A stretch of DNA of 64,000 bases from Paraburkholderia caribensis. GTDB lineage: Bacteria; Pseudomonadota; Gammaproteobacteria; Burkholderiales; Burkholderiaceae. The notes under the pieces are model-generated. The model was not told the origin of the DNA. It saw nothing but the letters and a program-made list of their open reading frames with translations, and did no database searches. Location: assembly GCF_002902945.1 (NCBI RefSeq), contig NZ_CP026101.1:248001-312000 (forward strand), given 5' to 3'. Position 1 is the stretch's first letter, and each line of letters opens with the position of its first letter. The translations under genes were made by a program, and so were the position numbers. Below are positions 17,739-25,979 of the stretch, piece after piece.

Positions 17739-18341
17739 ATGTTTTCGTGCACCCGATCGATCTGGCCGCCAAGGCTCGTGACCGTGCCGGGCTTGCACGG
17801 CAGCGAAGGGGCACACTGGCAAACCTGGCTGGAGCGTCAGTTTCCGCGTGCCTTGCGAGTCGAGCAGACGGATTGGGACGCACCGGATCTCGCAAGATGG
17901 GCGCAGGCGGTGCGCGATGTACTGGCCAGGGAGCGCGGGCCGTTTGTGCTTGCGGCGCATAGCTTCGGGTGCCTCGCCGCCGTGCATGCGTTGCAACAGG
18001 GCGTGCCAGTTGCCGATATAGCGGGCGTGCTATTCGTCGCGCCTGCCAGCCCGAAGAAGTTCGAGTTTGCGGGTGCATTCGACGCACGCCGTCTTGGCGT
18101 GCCTTCCATTTTGATCGGCAGCGAGACCGACCCGTGGATGGCGCTTGCCGACGCGCGCGAGTTGGCAAGGCATCTGGGCAGCGCGTTCGTCAATCTGGGC
18201 GATGCAGGTCACATCAATACTGCCGCGGGCTTTGGACCGTGGCCGCGCGCGAAATACTTCGTGGACACGCTCGCGCATTGCGCCGCGCCGCTACGGTTTC
18301 ACGATGATAGCGAGGCGCTTGCCACGCAGGTAGTCGGCTAG
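17739..18341 (+). CDS. RBBP9/YdeN-family serine hydrolase
   Basis: A 200-residue compact alpha/beta hydrolase. VPGLHGSEGAHWQTWLE near residues 16-32 is the family signature; the catalytic triad reads Ser75 (AAHSFGCLA), Asp131 (GSETDPWM) and His158 (AGHINTAAGFG). AGGAAAG lies just before the ATG. The family includes human RBBP9 and bacterial YdeN; bacterial substrates are unknown. Single gene. Confidence 0.88.
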   Translation: MFSCTRSIWPPRLVTVPGLHGSEGAHWQTWLERQFPRALRVEQTDWDAPDLARWAQAVRDVLARERGPFVLAAHSFGCLAAVHALQQGVPVADIAGVLFVAPASPKKFEFAGAFDARRLGVPSILIGSETDPWMALADARELARHLGSAFVNLGDAGHINTAAGFGPWPRAKYFVDTLAHCAAPLRFHDDSEALATQVVG

Positions 18342-18367
18342 CCTGCGGCCTGGCAAGGTCATATTTG

Positions 18368-18649
18368 TCAGATCCAGTGGAAGCCCTTGGCCAGCAGACC
18401 GGCGAGCGCGAAGTTCGCCGCCCATAGCAGGCGGAATTCGGTGCGCATGATACTTTCCAGCGCACTGAAGCGCTGGTCGACGTAGGCCCTCAACTCTCGC
18501 ACTTCACGTTTGAGGTCTTCGAGGTCCTGGAGAATATGTTCGATTGTGGTTTCAGCCCGGGTCATGCGTGCCTCCATATTGAGACCACCGTGGATCAGTC
18601 GAAGCGTGTGAAAGCGGTGCTTCACAAGGGGTTTTTCTAGCGTTTCCAT
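18368..18649 (-). CDS. Small coiled-coil protein with a C-terminal membrane segment
   Basis: A 93-residue protein. Residues ~30-75 form a charged coiled coil (TIEHILQDLEDLKREVRELR, then AYVDQRFSALESIMRTEFR) and the last ~18 residues are a hydrophobic anchor (LLWAANFALAGLLAKGFHWI). The layout resembles small DUF1640-like or tail-anchored oligomerising proteins. The start at 18649 follows AGGATGAT and was preferred over longer readings. No function can be assigned. Confidence 0.6.
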   Translation of the reverse strand: METLEKPLVKHRFHTLRLIHGGLNMEARMTRAETTIEHILQDLEDLKREVRELRAYVDQRFSALESIMRTEFRLLWAANFALAGLLAKGFHWI

Positions 18650-18919
18650 TCGTATCATCCTAAGCAAAATCTTTCTTAAGTAGGGTTCTGAATGATCAGA
18701 AACCCAACGGACGAACAACGGCAAATTGCGCTGCAACGCGACGATCCGCGTTTCGCGTGCACCGTTACGAACCAATCGTACGCGCGGCTATCAAGTCGAG
18801 AAACCTGGCCGGACGACGTAGGAATTTATCCACGCGTTCTCACGAATCGATCCGCTAGAATCGCTGCTCCAGCTGCAACGTCGCGGCGACATGCTTCATC
18901 ATTGACAAGCGGGGAAAAG

Positions 18920-19945
18920 ATGGCAGGCAGAGGGGATCAAACGCGCAGGCTCGTGGTTGGCTTCATGACGTTGACGCTTTCGCTCGGCGCTGCGCAGGGC
19001 GCGCGTGCGGATGCATCGCTGCTGAACGTGTCGTACGACGTCACGCGCGAGCTGTACAAGGACATCAATCCGGGCTTCATTGCGGCGTACAAGCAGAAGA
19101 GCGGCGAGACGGTCTCGGTCAAACAGTCGCACGGTGCGTCGAGCGCACAGGCGCTGTCGGTGTTGCAGGGGTTGCAGGCTGACGTCGTGACGATGAACCA
19201 GCCGAACGACATCGATCTGCTGGCCGAGCGTGGCCAGCTCGTGCCCGCGAACTGGCGGGCGCGCCTGCCGGACCACAGTGCGCCGTACACGACGACGATG
19301 GTGTTCCTCGTGCGCAAGGGCAATCCCAAGCACATCAAGGACTGGGACGATCTGGCGAAGCCCGGTGTGCAGGTCGTGATTCCGAATCCGAAGACGGCGG
19401 GCAATGGCCGCTACACGTATCTGGCCGCGTGGGGTTACAAGAAGCAGAATGGCGCAACGGATGCACAGGCGCTCGATTTCGAGAAGGCGATCTTCCGCAA
19501 CGTGCCGGTGCTCGATACGGGTGGGCGCGGCGCGACGACGACGTTCACGCAGCGCGACATCGGCGACGTGCTGGTGACGTTCGAAAACGAAGTGTCGCTG
19601 ATCGACACGGGCGTGGGCGCGGGCAGTTTCGAGGCCGTGTATCCGTCGATGAGCATTCTGGCCGAGCCGCCCGTCGCGATCGTCGACAAGGTCGTCGACA
19701 AGCGTGGCACGCGTAAGGAAGCGCAGGCGTATGTCGACTATCTGTACACGGCGCCCGCGCAGGAGATCATCGCGCAGCACCACTTGCGTCCGCGGGATCC
19801 TGCCGTGCTTGCGAAGCATGCGAGCGAGTTCAAGCCGCTGAAGACGTTCACCGTCGAACAGGTGTTCGGCAGTTGGCAGAAGGCGCAGCAAACGCATTTC
19901 GCAGATGGGGGTACGTTCGATCAGATCATCGTAGACAGGAAATAG
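18920..19945 (+). CDS. Periplasmic sulfate-binding protein (sulfate/thiosulfate ABC uptake)
   Basis: A 341-residue protein. A signal peptide covers about residues 1-30 (LVVGFMTLTLSLGAAQGARA). The mature start SLLNVSYDVTRELYKDINPGF, then QSHGASSAQALSVLQGLQADVVT, and the VFLVRKGNPKHIKDWDDL segment are diagnostic for Sbp/CysP proteins that bind sulfate in the periplasm. GGGGA lies about 5 bases before the ATG. The permease and ATPase genes cysUWA are not adjacent, so this is an orphan component expected to serve a transporter encoded elsewhere. Confidence 0.92.
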   Translation: MAGRGDQTRRLVVGFMTLTLSLGAAQGARADASLLNVSYDVTRELYKDINPGFIAAYKQKSGETVSVKQSHGASSAQALSVLQGLQADVVTMNQPNDIDLLAERGQLVPANWRARLPDHSAPYTTTMVFLVRKGNPKHIKDWDDLAKPGVQVVIPNPKTAGNGRYTYLAAWGYKKQNGATDAQALDFEKAIFRNVPVLDTGGRGATTTFTQRDIGDVLVTFENEVSLIDTGVGAGSFEAVYPSMSILAEPPVAIVDKVVDKRGTRKEAQAYVDYLYTAPAQEIIAQHHLRPRDPAVLAKHASEFKPLKTFTVEQVFGSWQKAQQTHFADGGTFDQIIVDRK

Positions 19946-20092
19946 GCGCAGAGCGCTGGGGGGGTCTTGTCTGCGACGCTGGGTGGTTTGCCTGTTTTGG
20001 TGCTGGCATCCGCGGTTTGCCTCTGCCTTTGCTTTCGCTGGCATCCGCGTTACGTTAGCGTGCTTCACGCGTCGCCCCTGTGCGGGGCGGCA

Positions 20093-20126
20093 CCTACTTT
20101 TCTTTGCCGCCGCAAAGAAAAGTAGG
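20093..20126. terminator. Perfect hairpin in the left arm, possible bidirectional terminator
   Basis: CCTACTTTTCTTTGC pairs with GCAAAGAAAAGTAGG across CGCC, a 15-bp perfect stem. It may end the transcript of the sulfate-binding protein gene; no long T run follows, so termination is inferred. Confidence 0.45.
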
Positions 20127-20606
20127 CAAAAGAAAGCGGCTCACACCGCCAATTCTTGACGTCTGCCCACGGGCCCCCAACGTCCCCGCCCTTCGCACGG
20201 CAACGCACCTGTTCACCTGCGTTGCCAACGCTCTCTCCCTGCGCCTCACCCGCTTCACACTCCCGCGTCACAACACGCCGCGCCAGACAGTCCTCCGCCG
20301 CCCAGGTGGCAAACTGTGTGTCGGCCCGTGGTGCTCCACATGCTTCACTCCAGACCGATAGCGCATGCGTTCCACCCTGTAAGAGCGCTACCCTATACGA
20401 CGCGACAACCTACACACAGTTTGCCACCTGGGCGGCGGCGGGCTGTCTGGCGCGGCGGCTGCGACGCGGGAGCATGAAGCGGGTGAGGCGCAGTGCAAGT
20501 GCGCTGGCAACGAACGTGGGGTCATGTGGTTGCCGTGTGAAGCGTAAGAACCTTTGGGGGCCCTCTGGCAAGAATTAGCGCTGGCGGTGTGAGCCGCTTT
20601 CTTTTG

Positions 20607-20640
20607 CCTACTTTTCTTTGCGGCGGCAAAGAAAAGTAGG
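20607..20640. terminator. Perfect hairpin in the right arm, possible bidirectional terminator
   Basis: The same 15-bp stem as at 20093, here around GGCG. It lies ~180 bp beyond the bioB stop and could end the bio transcript. Directly after the arm, at about 20699-20724, is a short GCAAAA hexamer tandem. Confidence 0.45.
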
Positions 20641-20818
20641 TGCCGCCCCGCACAGGGGCGACGCATGAAGCACGCTAACAAATCGCGGATGCCAGCGAAA
20701 GCAAAAGCAAAAGCAAAAGCAAAACACCAACAAGCGTCCGCGCAGGACAAACCTCTAACGCCCCAAAACATCATTCAGCCAGCATCGACCACCGCACCCG
20801 CCACGCGGCAAAAAAACC

Positions 20819-21865
20819 TCAATGCCCCTCACAGCCCCCGCCCTCGAGCGGCATCTGCTGCGCGGCCTCCGCGCGAATACCCAGGCGCTCCAACAGCTTG
20901 CGGTCGGCTTCCGCCTGCGGATTGCTCGTAGTCAGCAACTGATCGCCATAAAAGATCGAGTTCGCGCCCGCGAGAAAGCACAACGCCTGCAGCGCTTCAT
21001 CCATCTGCTCGCGGCCAGCCGACAGCCGCACCATCGCGCGCGGCATCGTAATACGCGCGACAGCGATCGAACGCACGAACTCGAACGGGTCGAGCGCTTC
21101 CGTACCCGTGAGCGGCGTGCCTTCCACCTGCACCAGATTGTTGATGGGCACCGATTCCGGATACGGCTCCATATTCGCGAGCTGCGCGATCAGCCCCGCG
21201 CGTTCCCGGCGCGACTCGCCCATGCCGACGATGCCGCCGCAGCACACATTGATGCCCGCGTCGCGCACGCGTTCGAGCGTTTCGAGCCGGTCCTGATACG
21301 TGCGCGTCGAAATGATCTGGCCGTAGAACTCGGGCGACGTGTCGAGGTTATGGTTGTAGTAGTCGAGACCCGCGTCGCGCAGACTCTGCGCCTGGTGCGT
21401 TTCGAGCATGCCGAGCGTCACGCAGGTTTCGAGACCCATCGCCTTCACGCCGCGAATCATGTCCTTGATCGGTTCGAGATGCCGGTCCTTCGGATTGCGC
21501 CATGCCGCGCCCATGCAGAAACGCGTCGCGCCGTTTTGCTTGGCGACTTGCGCAGCGGCCAGCACGTCTTCGACATCCATCAGCTTTTCGGCCTTCAGCC
21601 CCGTGTCGTGATGCACCGATTGCGGACAGTACGCGCAGTCTTCCTCGCACCCGCCCGTCTTGATCGACAGCAGCGTGGACAGTTGCACGGTGTTCGCGTC
21701 GAAATGCTCGCGATGCACCTGTTGCGCGCGGAACAGCAGGTCGTTGAACGGCAGTTCGTACAACGCGACGACGTCGGCGACGCGCCAGCGCGCGGCGGCG
21801 GCATCGGCAGCGGCGGCGGCCTGCGAAGGCGTGACGGGCAGTGCAGCGGTAGTGATATGGCTCAT
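20819..21865 (-). CDS. bioB: Biotin synthase
   Basis: A 348-residue radical-SAM enzyme. The [4Fe-4S] motif GGCEEDCAYC places cysteines at 73, 77 and 80; AAWRNPKDRHLEPIKDM and LDTSPEFYGQIISTRTYQDRL are typical of BioB, and the distal region carries the arginine of VARITMPRAMVRLSAGR that anchors the auxiliary [2Fe-2S] cluster. It inserts sulfur into dethiobiotin. It is the last gene of the bioADFB operon, 66 bp after bioD. Confidence 0.97.
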   Translation of the reverse strand: MSHITTAALPVTPSQAAAAADAAAARWRVADVVALYELPFNDLLFRAQQVHREHFDANTVQLSTLLSIKTGGCEEDCAYCPQSVHHDTGLKAEKLMDVEDVLAAAQVAKQNGATRFCMGAAWRNPKDRHLEPIKDMIRGVKAMGLETCVTLGMLETHQAQSLRDAGLDYYNHNLDTSPEFYGQIISTRTYQDRLETLERVRDAGINVCCGGIVGMGESRRERAGLIAQLANMEPYPESVPINNLVQVEGTPLTGTEALDPFEFVRSIAVARITMPRAMVRLSAGREQMDEALQALCFLAGANSIFYGDQLLTTSNPQAEADRKLLERLGIRAEAAQQMPLEGGGCEGH

Positions 21866-21931
21866 GGGATCGATCCTCGATGATCTGATTTCTTGAAGGC
21901 GTTTGACTGGCGAGAGGCAAACCGCGCGCGG

Positions 21932-22651
21932 CTAGCGCTGCGCGGCACGCAGCGTCTGCAACAGCCGGTTGGTGTCCAGATGCGTCGCGGCGATATCCGC
22001 CGACGCAGGGCTCAGATGCGGCACGATGCCAAGCAACGGCGCGCCGTACTGCCGGTCGAGCCGGTCGCGTAGCGCCGCGATGTTTTCGTCGGGGAACAGC
22101 ATCGACGGGTCGACGCGGTTCGCGACCCAACCGGCAATCGTCAGGCCGCGCGCGGCGATCGCTTCCGCCGTCAGCAGCGCATGACTGATGCAGCCCAGCC
22201 GCATGCCGACGACCAGCACCACGGGCAGATTCAATGCGAACGCGAGATCGGCGGTGTCGTGCGCGTCGGTGAGCGGCACGCGAAAGCCACCGACGCCTTC
22301 CACGACGACGACATCGGCCATTTGCAGCGCCGCGCCATGCGCGTCGACGATACGCGTCATGTCCAGCACCACGTTGTCGAGCGCGGCGGCAATATGCGGC
22401 GCTGCGGGTTCCCTGAGCATGTACGGCGTGCGAATCTCGCGCGGCAGCAGCACATTGGCGGCTGCGTCGAGCTGATCGGCGTCTTCGTTGTGCAGCACGC
22501 CGTCCACCAGCGACGCGCCCGCCGCGATCGGCTTCATCGCGGTCGCGCGCAGTCCTTCGCGCGCGAAACCGCGCAACAGCGCTGCCGAAACCAGGGTCTT
22601 GCCGATTTCCGTATCGGTGCCCGTGACGAAGAGGGACAGTGCGTTGCTCAT
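21932..22651 (-). CDS. bioD: Dethiobiotin synthetase
   Basis: A 239-residue P-loop enzyme. GTDTEIGKT at residues 11-19 is the BioD phosphate loop, KPIAAG follows near 40 and VEGVGGFRVPL near 117. It forms the ureido ring of dethiobiotin from DAPA, CO2 and ATP. Its ATG overlaps the bioF stop as ATGA. Confidence 0.96.
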   Translation of the reverse strand: MSNALSLFVTGTDTEIGKTLVSAALLRGFAREGLRATAMKPIAAGASLVDGVLHNEDADQLDAAANVLLPREIRTPYMLREPAAPHIAAALDNVVLDMTRIVDAHGAALQMADVVVVEGVGGFRVPLTDAHDTADLAFALNLPVVLVVGMRLGCISHALLTAEAIAARGLTIAGWVANRVDPSMLFPDENIAALRDRLDRQYGAPLLGIVPHLSPASADIAATHLDTNRLLQTLRAAQR

Positions 22652-23832
22652 ACGGCCGCCTCCGCAGTCTTCGTCAGCGCACTTTCGAGCAGGTCGAGAT
22701 CGTTGTGCGAATGCGCAGCGGACAGCGAAATGCGCAGGCGCGACGTGCCTTCGGGCACGGTCGGCGGACGGATCGCGGGCACCCACAGATTCGCGCGATC
22801 GAGCGCAGCGGCAATGTCGAGCGTCGCCTCGTTCGAACCGATGATGAGCGGCTGAACGGCGGTATGCGAATCGACGGGCAGCCACGGCGTGCGCTTCATC
22901 ATCTCGCGCGTGCGGCCAATCAGCGCGCGCAGATGCGTGCGACGATGCTCGCCCTCGTCGCCGCCGATGATGCGCAGGCTCGCCGATACGGCATGCGCCG
23001 CCGACGGCACTGACGCCGTCGTGAAGATATACGGACGCGCGCGTTGCACCAGCCATTCGATCACCGTTTCGTGCGCGACGACGAACGCGCCGGACACGCC
23101 CGCCGCCTTGCCGAGCGTGCCGATGGAGATCAGATGCGGCGAGCGCAACGCCGCCTCTGCGATCGCGCCGCGACCTTGCGGGCCGAGCACGCCGAAGCCG
23201 TGCGCATCGTCGACGACGAGCCATGCGCCGTGCCGTTCCGCAAGTTCGAGAAGACGCGCGAGCGGTGCGATATCGCCGTCCATGCTGAAGACGGTGTCGG
23301 TGACGATCAGCTTTACCGCGGCCTCCGACGCTTCGAGCATCGCGCTCAACGCTTCGGCATTCCCGTGCGGATAGATCTGGATGTCGGCGCGCGACAGCCG
23401 CGCGCCGTCGATCAGCGATGCGTGATTGAGCGCATCGGAGAACAGCGTGGTGCCACGGCCCGCGAGCGCCGTGAGCGTCGCGAGATTCGCCATATAGCCG
23501 GTGCTGAAATACAGCGCGCGCGGATTGTCGATGAAGCCGCCCGCAAATTCGGCGAGGTCGTCTTCGAGTTGCGCGTGCGCGCGCGAATGGCCGCCGAGCA
23601 GATGCGAGCCGCCGCTGCCCGCGCCGTAGCGGCGCGCGCCTTCCGCAATCGCCGCGACCAGCAGCGGGTGCGCGGCGAGACCCAGATAGTCGTTGCTCGC
23701 AAAGCCGATGATGTTGCGGCCGTCGACGGTCATATGCGCGGAGCACGGCGAGTCGACCGTGCGGCGGCGGCGGCGCAGGCCGCGTGCGTCGATGTCCTGC
23801 AAGTCTTGTTCTAGTGTTTCGAGCAAGTGCAT
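22648..23832 (-). CDS. bioF: 8-amino-7-oxononanoate synthase
   Basis: A 394-residue PLP enzyme of the alpha-oxoamine synthase family. ASNDYLGLAAHP lies near residue 45, GSGGSHLLGGHSRAHAQLE near 72-90, the DDAHGFGVLG motif near 208 and the PLP lysine is Lys242 in GTLGKAAG. It condenses pimeloyl-ACP/CoA with alanine. Its start overlaps the bioA stop by one base (TGATG) and its stop overlaps bioD by four. Confidence 0.96.
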   Translation of the reverse strand: MHLLETLEQDLQDIDARGLRRRRRTVDSPCSAHMTVDGRNIIGFASNDYLGLAAHPLLVAAIAEGARRYGAGSGGSHLLGGHSRAHAQLEDDLAEFAGGFIDNPRALYFSTGYMANLATLTALAGRGTTLFSDALNHASLIDGARLSRADIQIYPHGNAEALSAMLEASEAAVKLIVTDTVFSMDGDIAPLARLLELAERHGAWLVVDDAHGFGVLGPQGRGAIAEAALRSPHLISIGTLGKAAGVSGAFVVAHETVIEWLVQRARPYIFTTASVPSAAHAVSASLRIIGGDEGEHRRTHLRALIGRTREMMKRTPWLPVDSHTAVQPLIIGSNEATLDIAAALDRANLWVPAIRPPTVPEGTSRLRISLSAAHSHNDLDLLESALTKTAEAAV

Positions 23833-25247
23833 CAGCGCGCCTCCGTCAATGTCGCGTCGAAGGTGGCGCGCGTGCGTTCGGCCAGCAGCGCGATTTCTTC
23901 GTCGTCGAGAATGTACGGCGGCATCAGGTACACCGTCGTGCCGATCGGGCGCAGCAGCAATTCCCGCTGCAATGCGTTCTCGAAGAAGCGGCGCGAGAAG
24001 GTCTTCGCGGCATGGGTATCGTCGATGACGGCATCGAACGCGATGATCGTGCCGCGCTGGCGCAGATTGCGTACCTGCGCGTGTTGCGCGAGCGGTTCGA
24101 GCGCGGCGCGCAGTGCCGCCGATTTCTTTTCGTTCGCGGCGAGCACGTTGTCGCTTCCAAACAGGTCGAGCGTGGCGAGCGCCGCGCGGCACGCGAGCGG
24201 GTTGCCCGTGTACGAATGCGAATGCAGAAAGCCGCGCGTGGTGTCGTCGTCGTAGAAGGCGGCGAAGATCTCGTCACGAGACAGTACGATCGACAGCGGC
24301 AGATAGCCGCCGCTGATGCCCTTCGACAGACACAGGAAATCCGGCCACACGCCGGCCTGTTCGCAGGCGAAGAACGTGCCCGTGCGTCCGCAGCCGACGG
24401 CGATCTCGTCGGCGATCAGATGAACGCCGTAGCGGTCGCAGAGCGCGCGCAAGCCTGCTATATACGACGCGTCGTGCATCGACATGCCCGCCGCGCATTG
24501 CACGAGCGGCTCGACGATCAACGCGGCGATGTTGTCGGCACGCGATTCGAACAGCGAGCGCACGTCGGCGAGCGCGCGCTGCGCGACGTCGGCGGCCGTT
24601 TCGCCTTCGCGCGCGAAACGGGCGTCGGGTGACGCGACGACGTGCGCATTGCGGATCAGCGGATCGTAGGCGTCCTTGAACAGCGCGACGTCGGTGACGC
24701 CGAGCGCGCCAATTGTTTCGCCGTGGTAGCTGTTCGCGACGCAGACGAACTCGCGCTTGAAGTCGTAGCCGCGGTTGCGCCACGAATGGAAGCTCATCTT
24801 CAGCGCGATTTCGACGGCCGACGCGCCGTCCGACGCGAAGAATGCGTGACCGAGCGTGTTCTGCGTGAGCGCGCTCAAACGTTCGGCGAGTTCGATTGCG
24901 GGCTCATGCGTGCAACCGGCGAGCATCGCGTGTTCCAGCGTGTCGAGCTGATCTTTCAGCGCCGCGTTGATGCGCGGGTTTGCGTGGCCGAACAGATTTA
25001 CCCACCACGAACTGATCGCGTCGAGATAGCGGTGTCCGGCGCGGTCGTAAAGCCACGCGCCGGCGCCGCGCGATACGGCCACGAGCGGATAGCGCTCGTG
25101 ATGCTTCATCTGCGTACAGGGATGCCACACAGCGCGCAGGCTGCGGGCGATCCAGTCTTCGTTTGCCTGTGTATTCAAAACTGCTCCGGACATGAACCGG
25201 GCAGGGCGCGGGCGTTGGCGGTGCGGCGCGTCTTGCGTGTCGGTCAT
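23832..25247 (-). CDS. bioA: Adenosylmethionine-8-amino-7-oxononanoate aminotransferase
   Basis: A 471-residue class-III aminotransferase. WHPCTQMKHHERYPLV near residues 41-56 and SSWWVNLFGHANPRIN near 79-94 are BioA signatures; SYHGETIGALGV lies near 173 and the PLP lysine is Lys309 in CLSKGISGGYLPLS. It makes DAPA using SAM as amino donor. The start is uncertain: the ATG at 25247 is used, with MSGAVLNT at 25193 as an alternative; neither has a strong ribosome site. It is the first gene of the operon. Confidence 0.95.
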   Translation of the reverse strand: MTDTQDAPHRQRPRPARFMSGAVLNTQANEDWIARSLRAVWHPCTQMKHHERYPLVAVSRGAGAWLYDRAGHRYLDAISSWWVNLFGHANPRINAALKDQLDTLEHAMLAGCTHEPAIELAERLSALTQNTLGHAFFASDGASAVEIALKMSFHSWRNRGYDFKREFVCVANSYHGETIGALGVTDVALFKDAYDPLIRNAHVVASPDARFAREGETAADVAQRALADVRSLFESRADNIAALIVEPLVQCAAGMSMHDASYIAGLRALCDRYGVHLIADEIAVGCGRTGTFFACEQAGVWPDFLCLSKGISGGYLPLSIVLSRDEIFAAFYDDDTTRGFLHSHSYTGNPLACRAALATLDLFGSDNVLAANEKKSAALRAALEPLAQHAQVRNLRQRGTIIAFDAVIDDTHAAKTFSRRFFENALQRELLLRPIGTTVYLMPPYILDDEEIALLAERTRATFDATLTEAR

Positions 25248-25979
25248 GCAAATGCTGCTGGCGAATCGGGACGGTTGAGGTCCACCTGAAATCCATCGAC
25301 GGGAAGCGTGACTGGCAGCGCGCCGGAGACGGCGACTGCGGGCGTTTTCCGCGCGTCGGATTGGCTGCCGCGACGATGTGCTGCAAAGGCTTGCAGTGCC
25401 TCCGCAGCACGCCTTTTTTGCGACAGAGGAGGTGAGATTAGCGCGAACTCCGCTGCGATGCACTATCTGAAAACGCCCTGTTTTCAAGGACCTGCGTGCG
25501 ATTTTTGGTGGTTCGCGACAGCTCGCGACCGTTCGATTTCAAAGACCGCAAATGGCCGTAGATGACGACGGCAAAGTCATGGGCCCCCTGTGAAAAAATT
25601 CTGACCGCATGTCGGCGTTTTCAGTGCTGTATCGGGGAACGCTTGTGGCGGAGGGCGTGCTGGCAGGGTGCAGAGGGCGGTGTGCAGCGGGCGCGCGTCA
25701 AAGGCGCGACGGATGCGGGCTCGACAAGCTCGCGTGCGATCTGGCGGCCTGTGCTGGACGAGCTGACAAAGATTGCGCACGCCAGCGTAGCGATCGATCG
25801 AACAAGTTGATGACTGGCTCGTTTGGACGGCGGTGGACGAAGCGGCGACGAAGCGCTTCGCGCAGTTCACGCGCTGCGCTTGCGCAAGCACGCCGTACGC
25901 AGCTGGGACGCGTGCTCGAAATGCGGCGGAAGTCTGGAGGTGTTGCCCGTCGCGCTACACGCAACGGGCGGAGACGGAA
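25248..25979. other. Intergenic region upstream of bioA, no supported gene
   Basis: About 730 bp that must hold the bioA promoter. GTGCTGC (25378-25384) pairs with GCAGCAC (25404-25410) and is followed on the plus strand by CCTTTTTT. A second hairpin with TCGCGA arms lies near 25520. Short ORFs here have shadow-like composition and no ribosome sites. No BirA-type operator was recognised. Confidence 0.4.

Larger units (their letters stand above)
20026..20706. repeat. Large near-palindromic inverted repeat (two facing copies of a ~295 bp element)
   Basis: The left arm (20026-20320) is nearly the reverse complement of the right arm (20413-20706), leaving a ~92-bp centre. Matching blocks include the outer segment with CTTTCGCTGGCATCCGCG and CGTCGCCCCTGTGCGGGGCG, a less conserved middle, and the inner GCGCCTCACCCGCTTC and CCCAGGTGGCAAACTGTGTG blocks. 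It lies between the convergent sulfate-binding protein and bioB genes. There is no open frame with coding character and no transposase. Such elements occur many times in Burkholderia-group genomes, from memory; copy number here is not visible. Confidence 0.88.

Noticed and set aside
20026..20706. Insertion sequence or CRISPR-like array
   Set aside because: No transposase frame, no regular short repeats with spacers, and no target duplications seen; the element is a two-copy inverted repeat.
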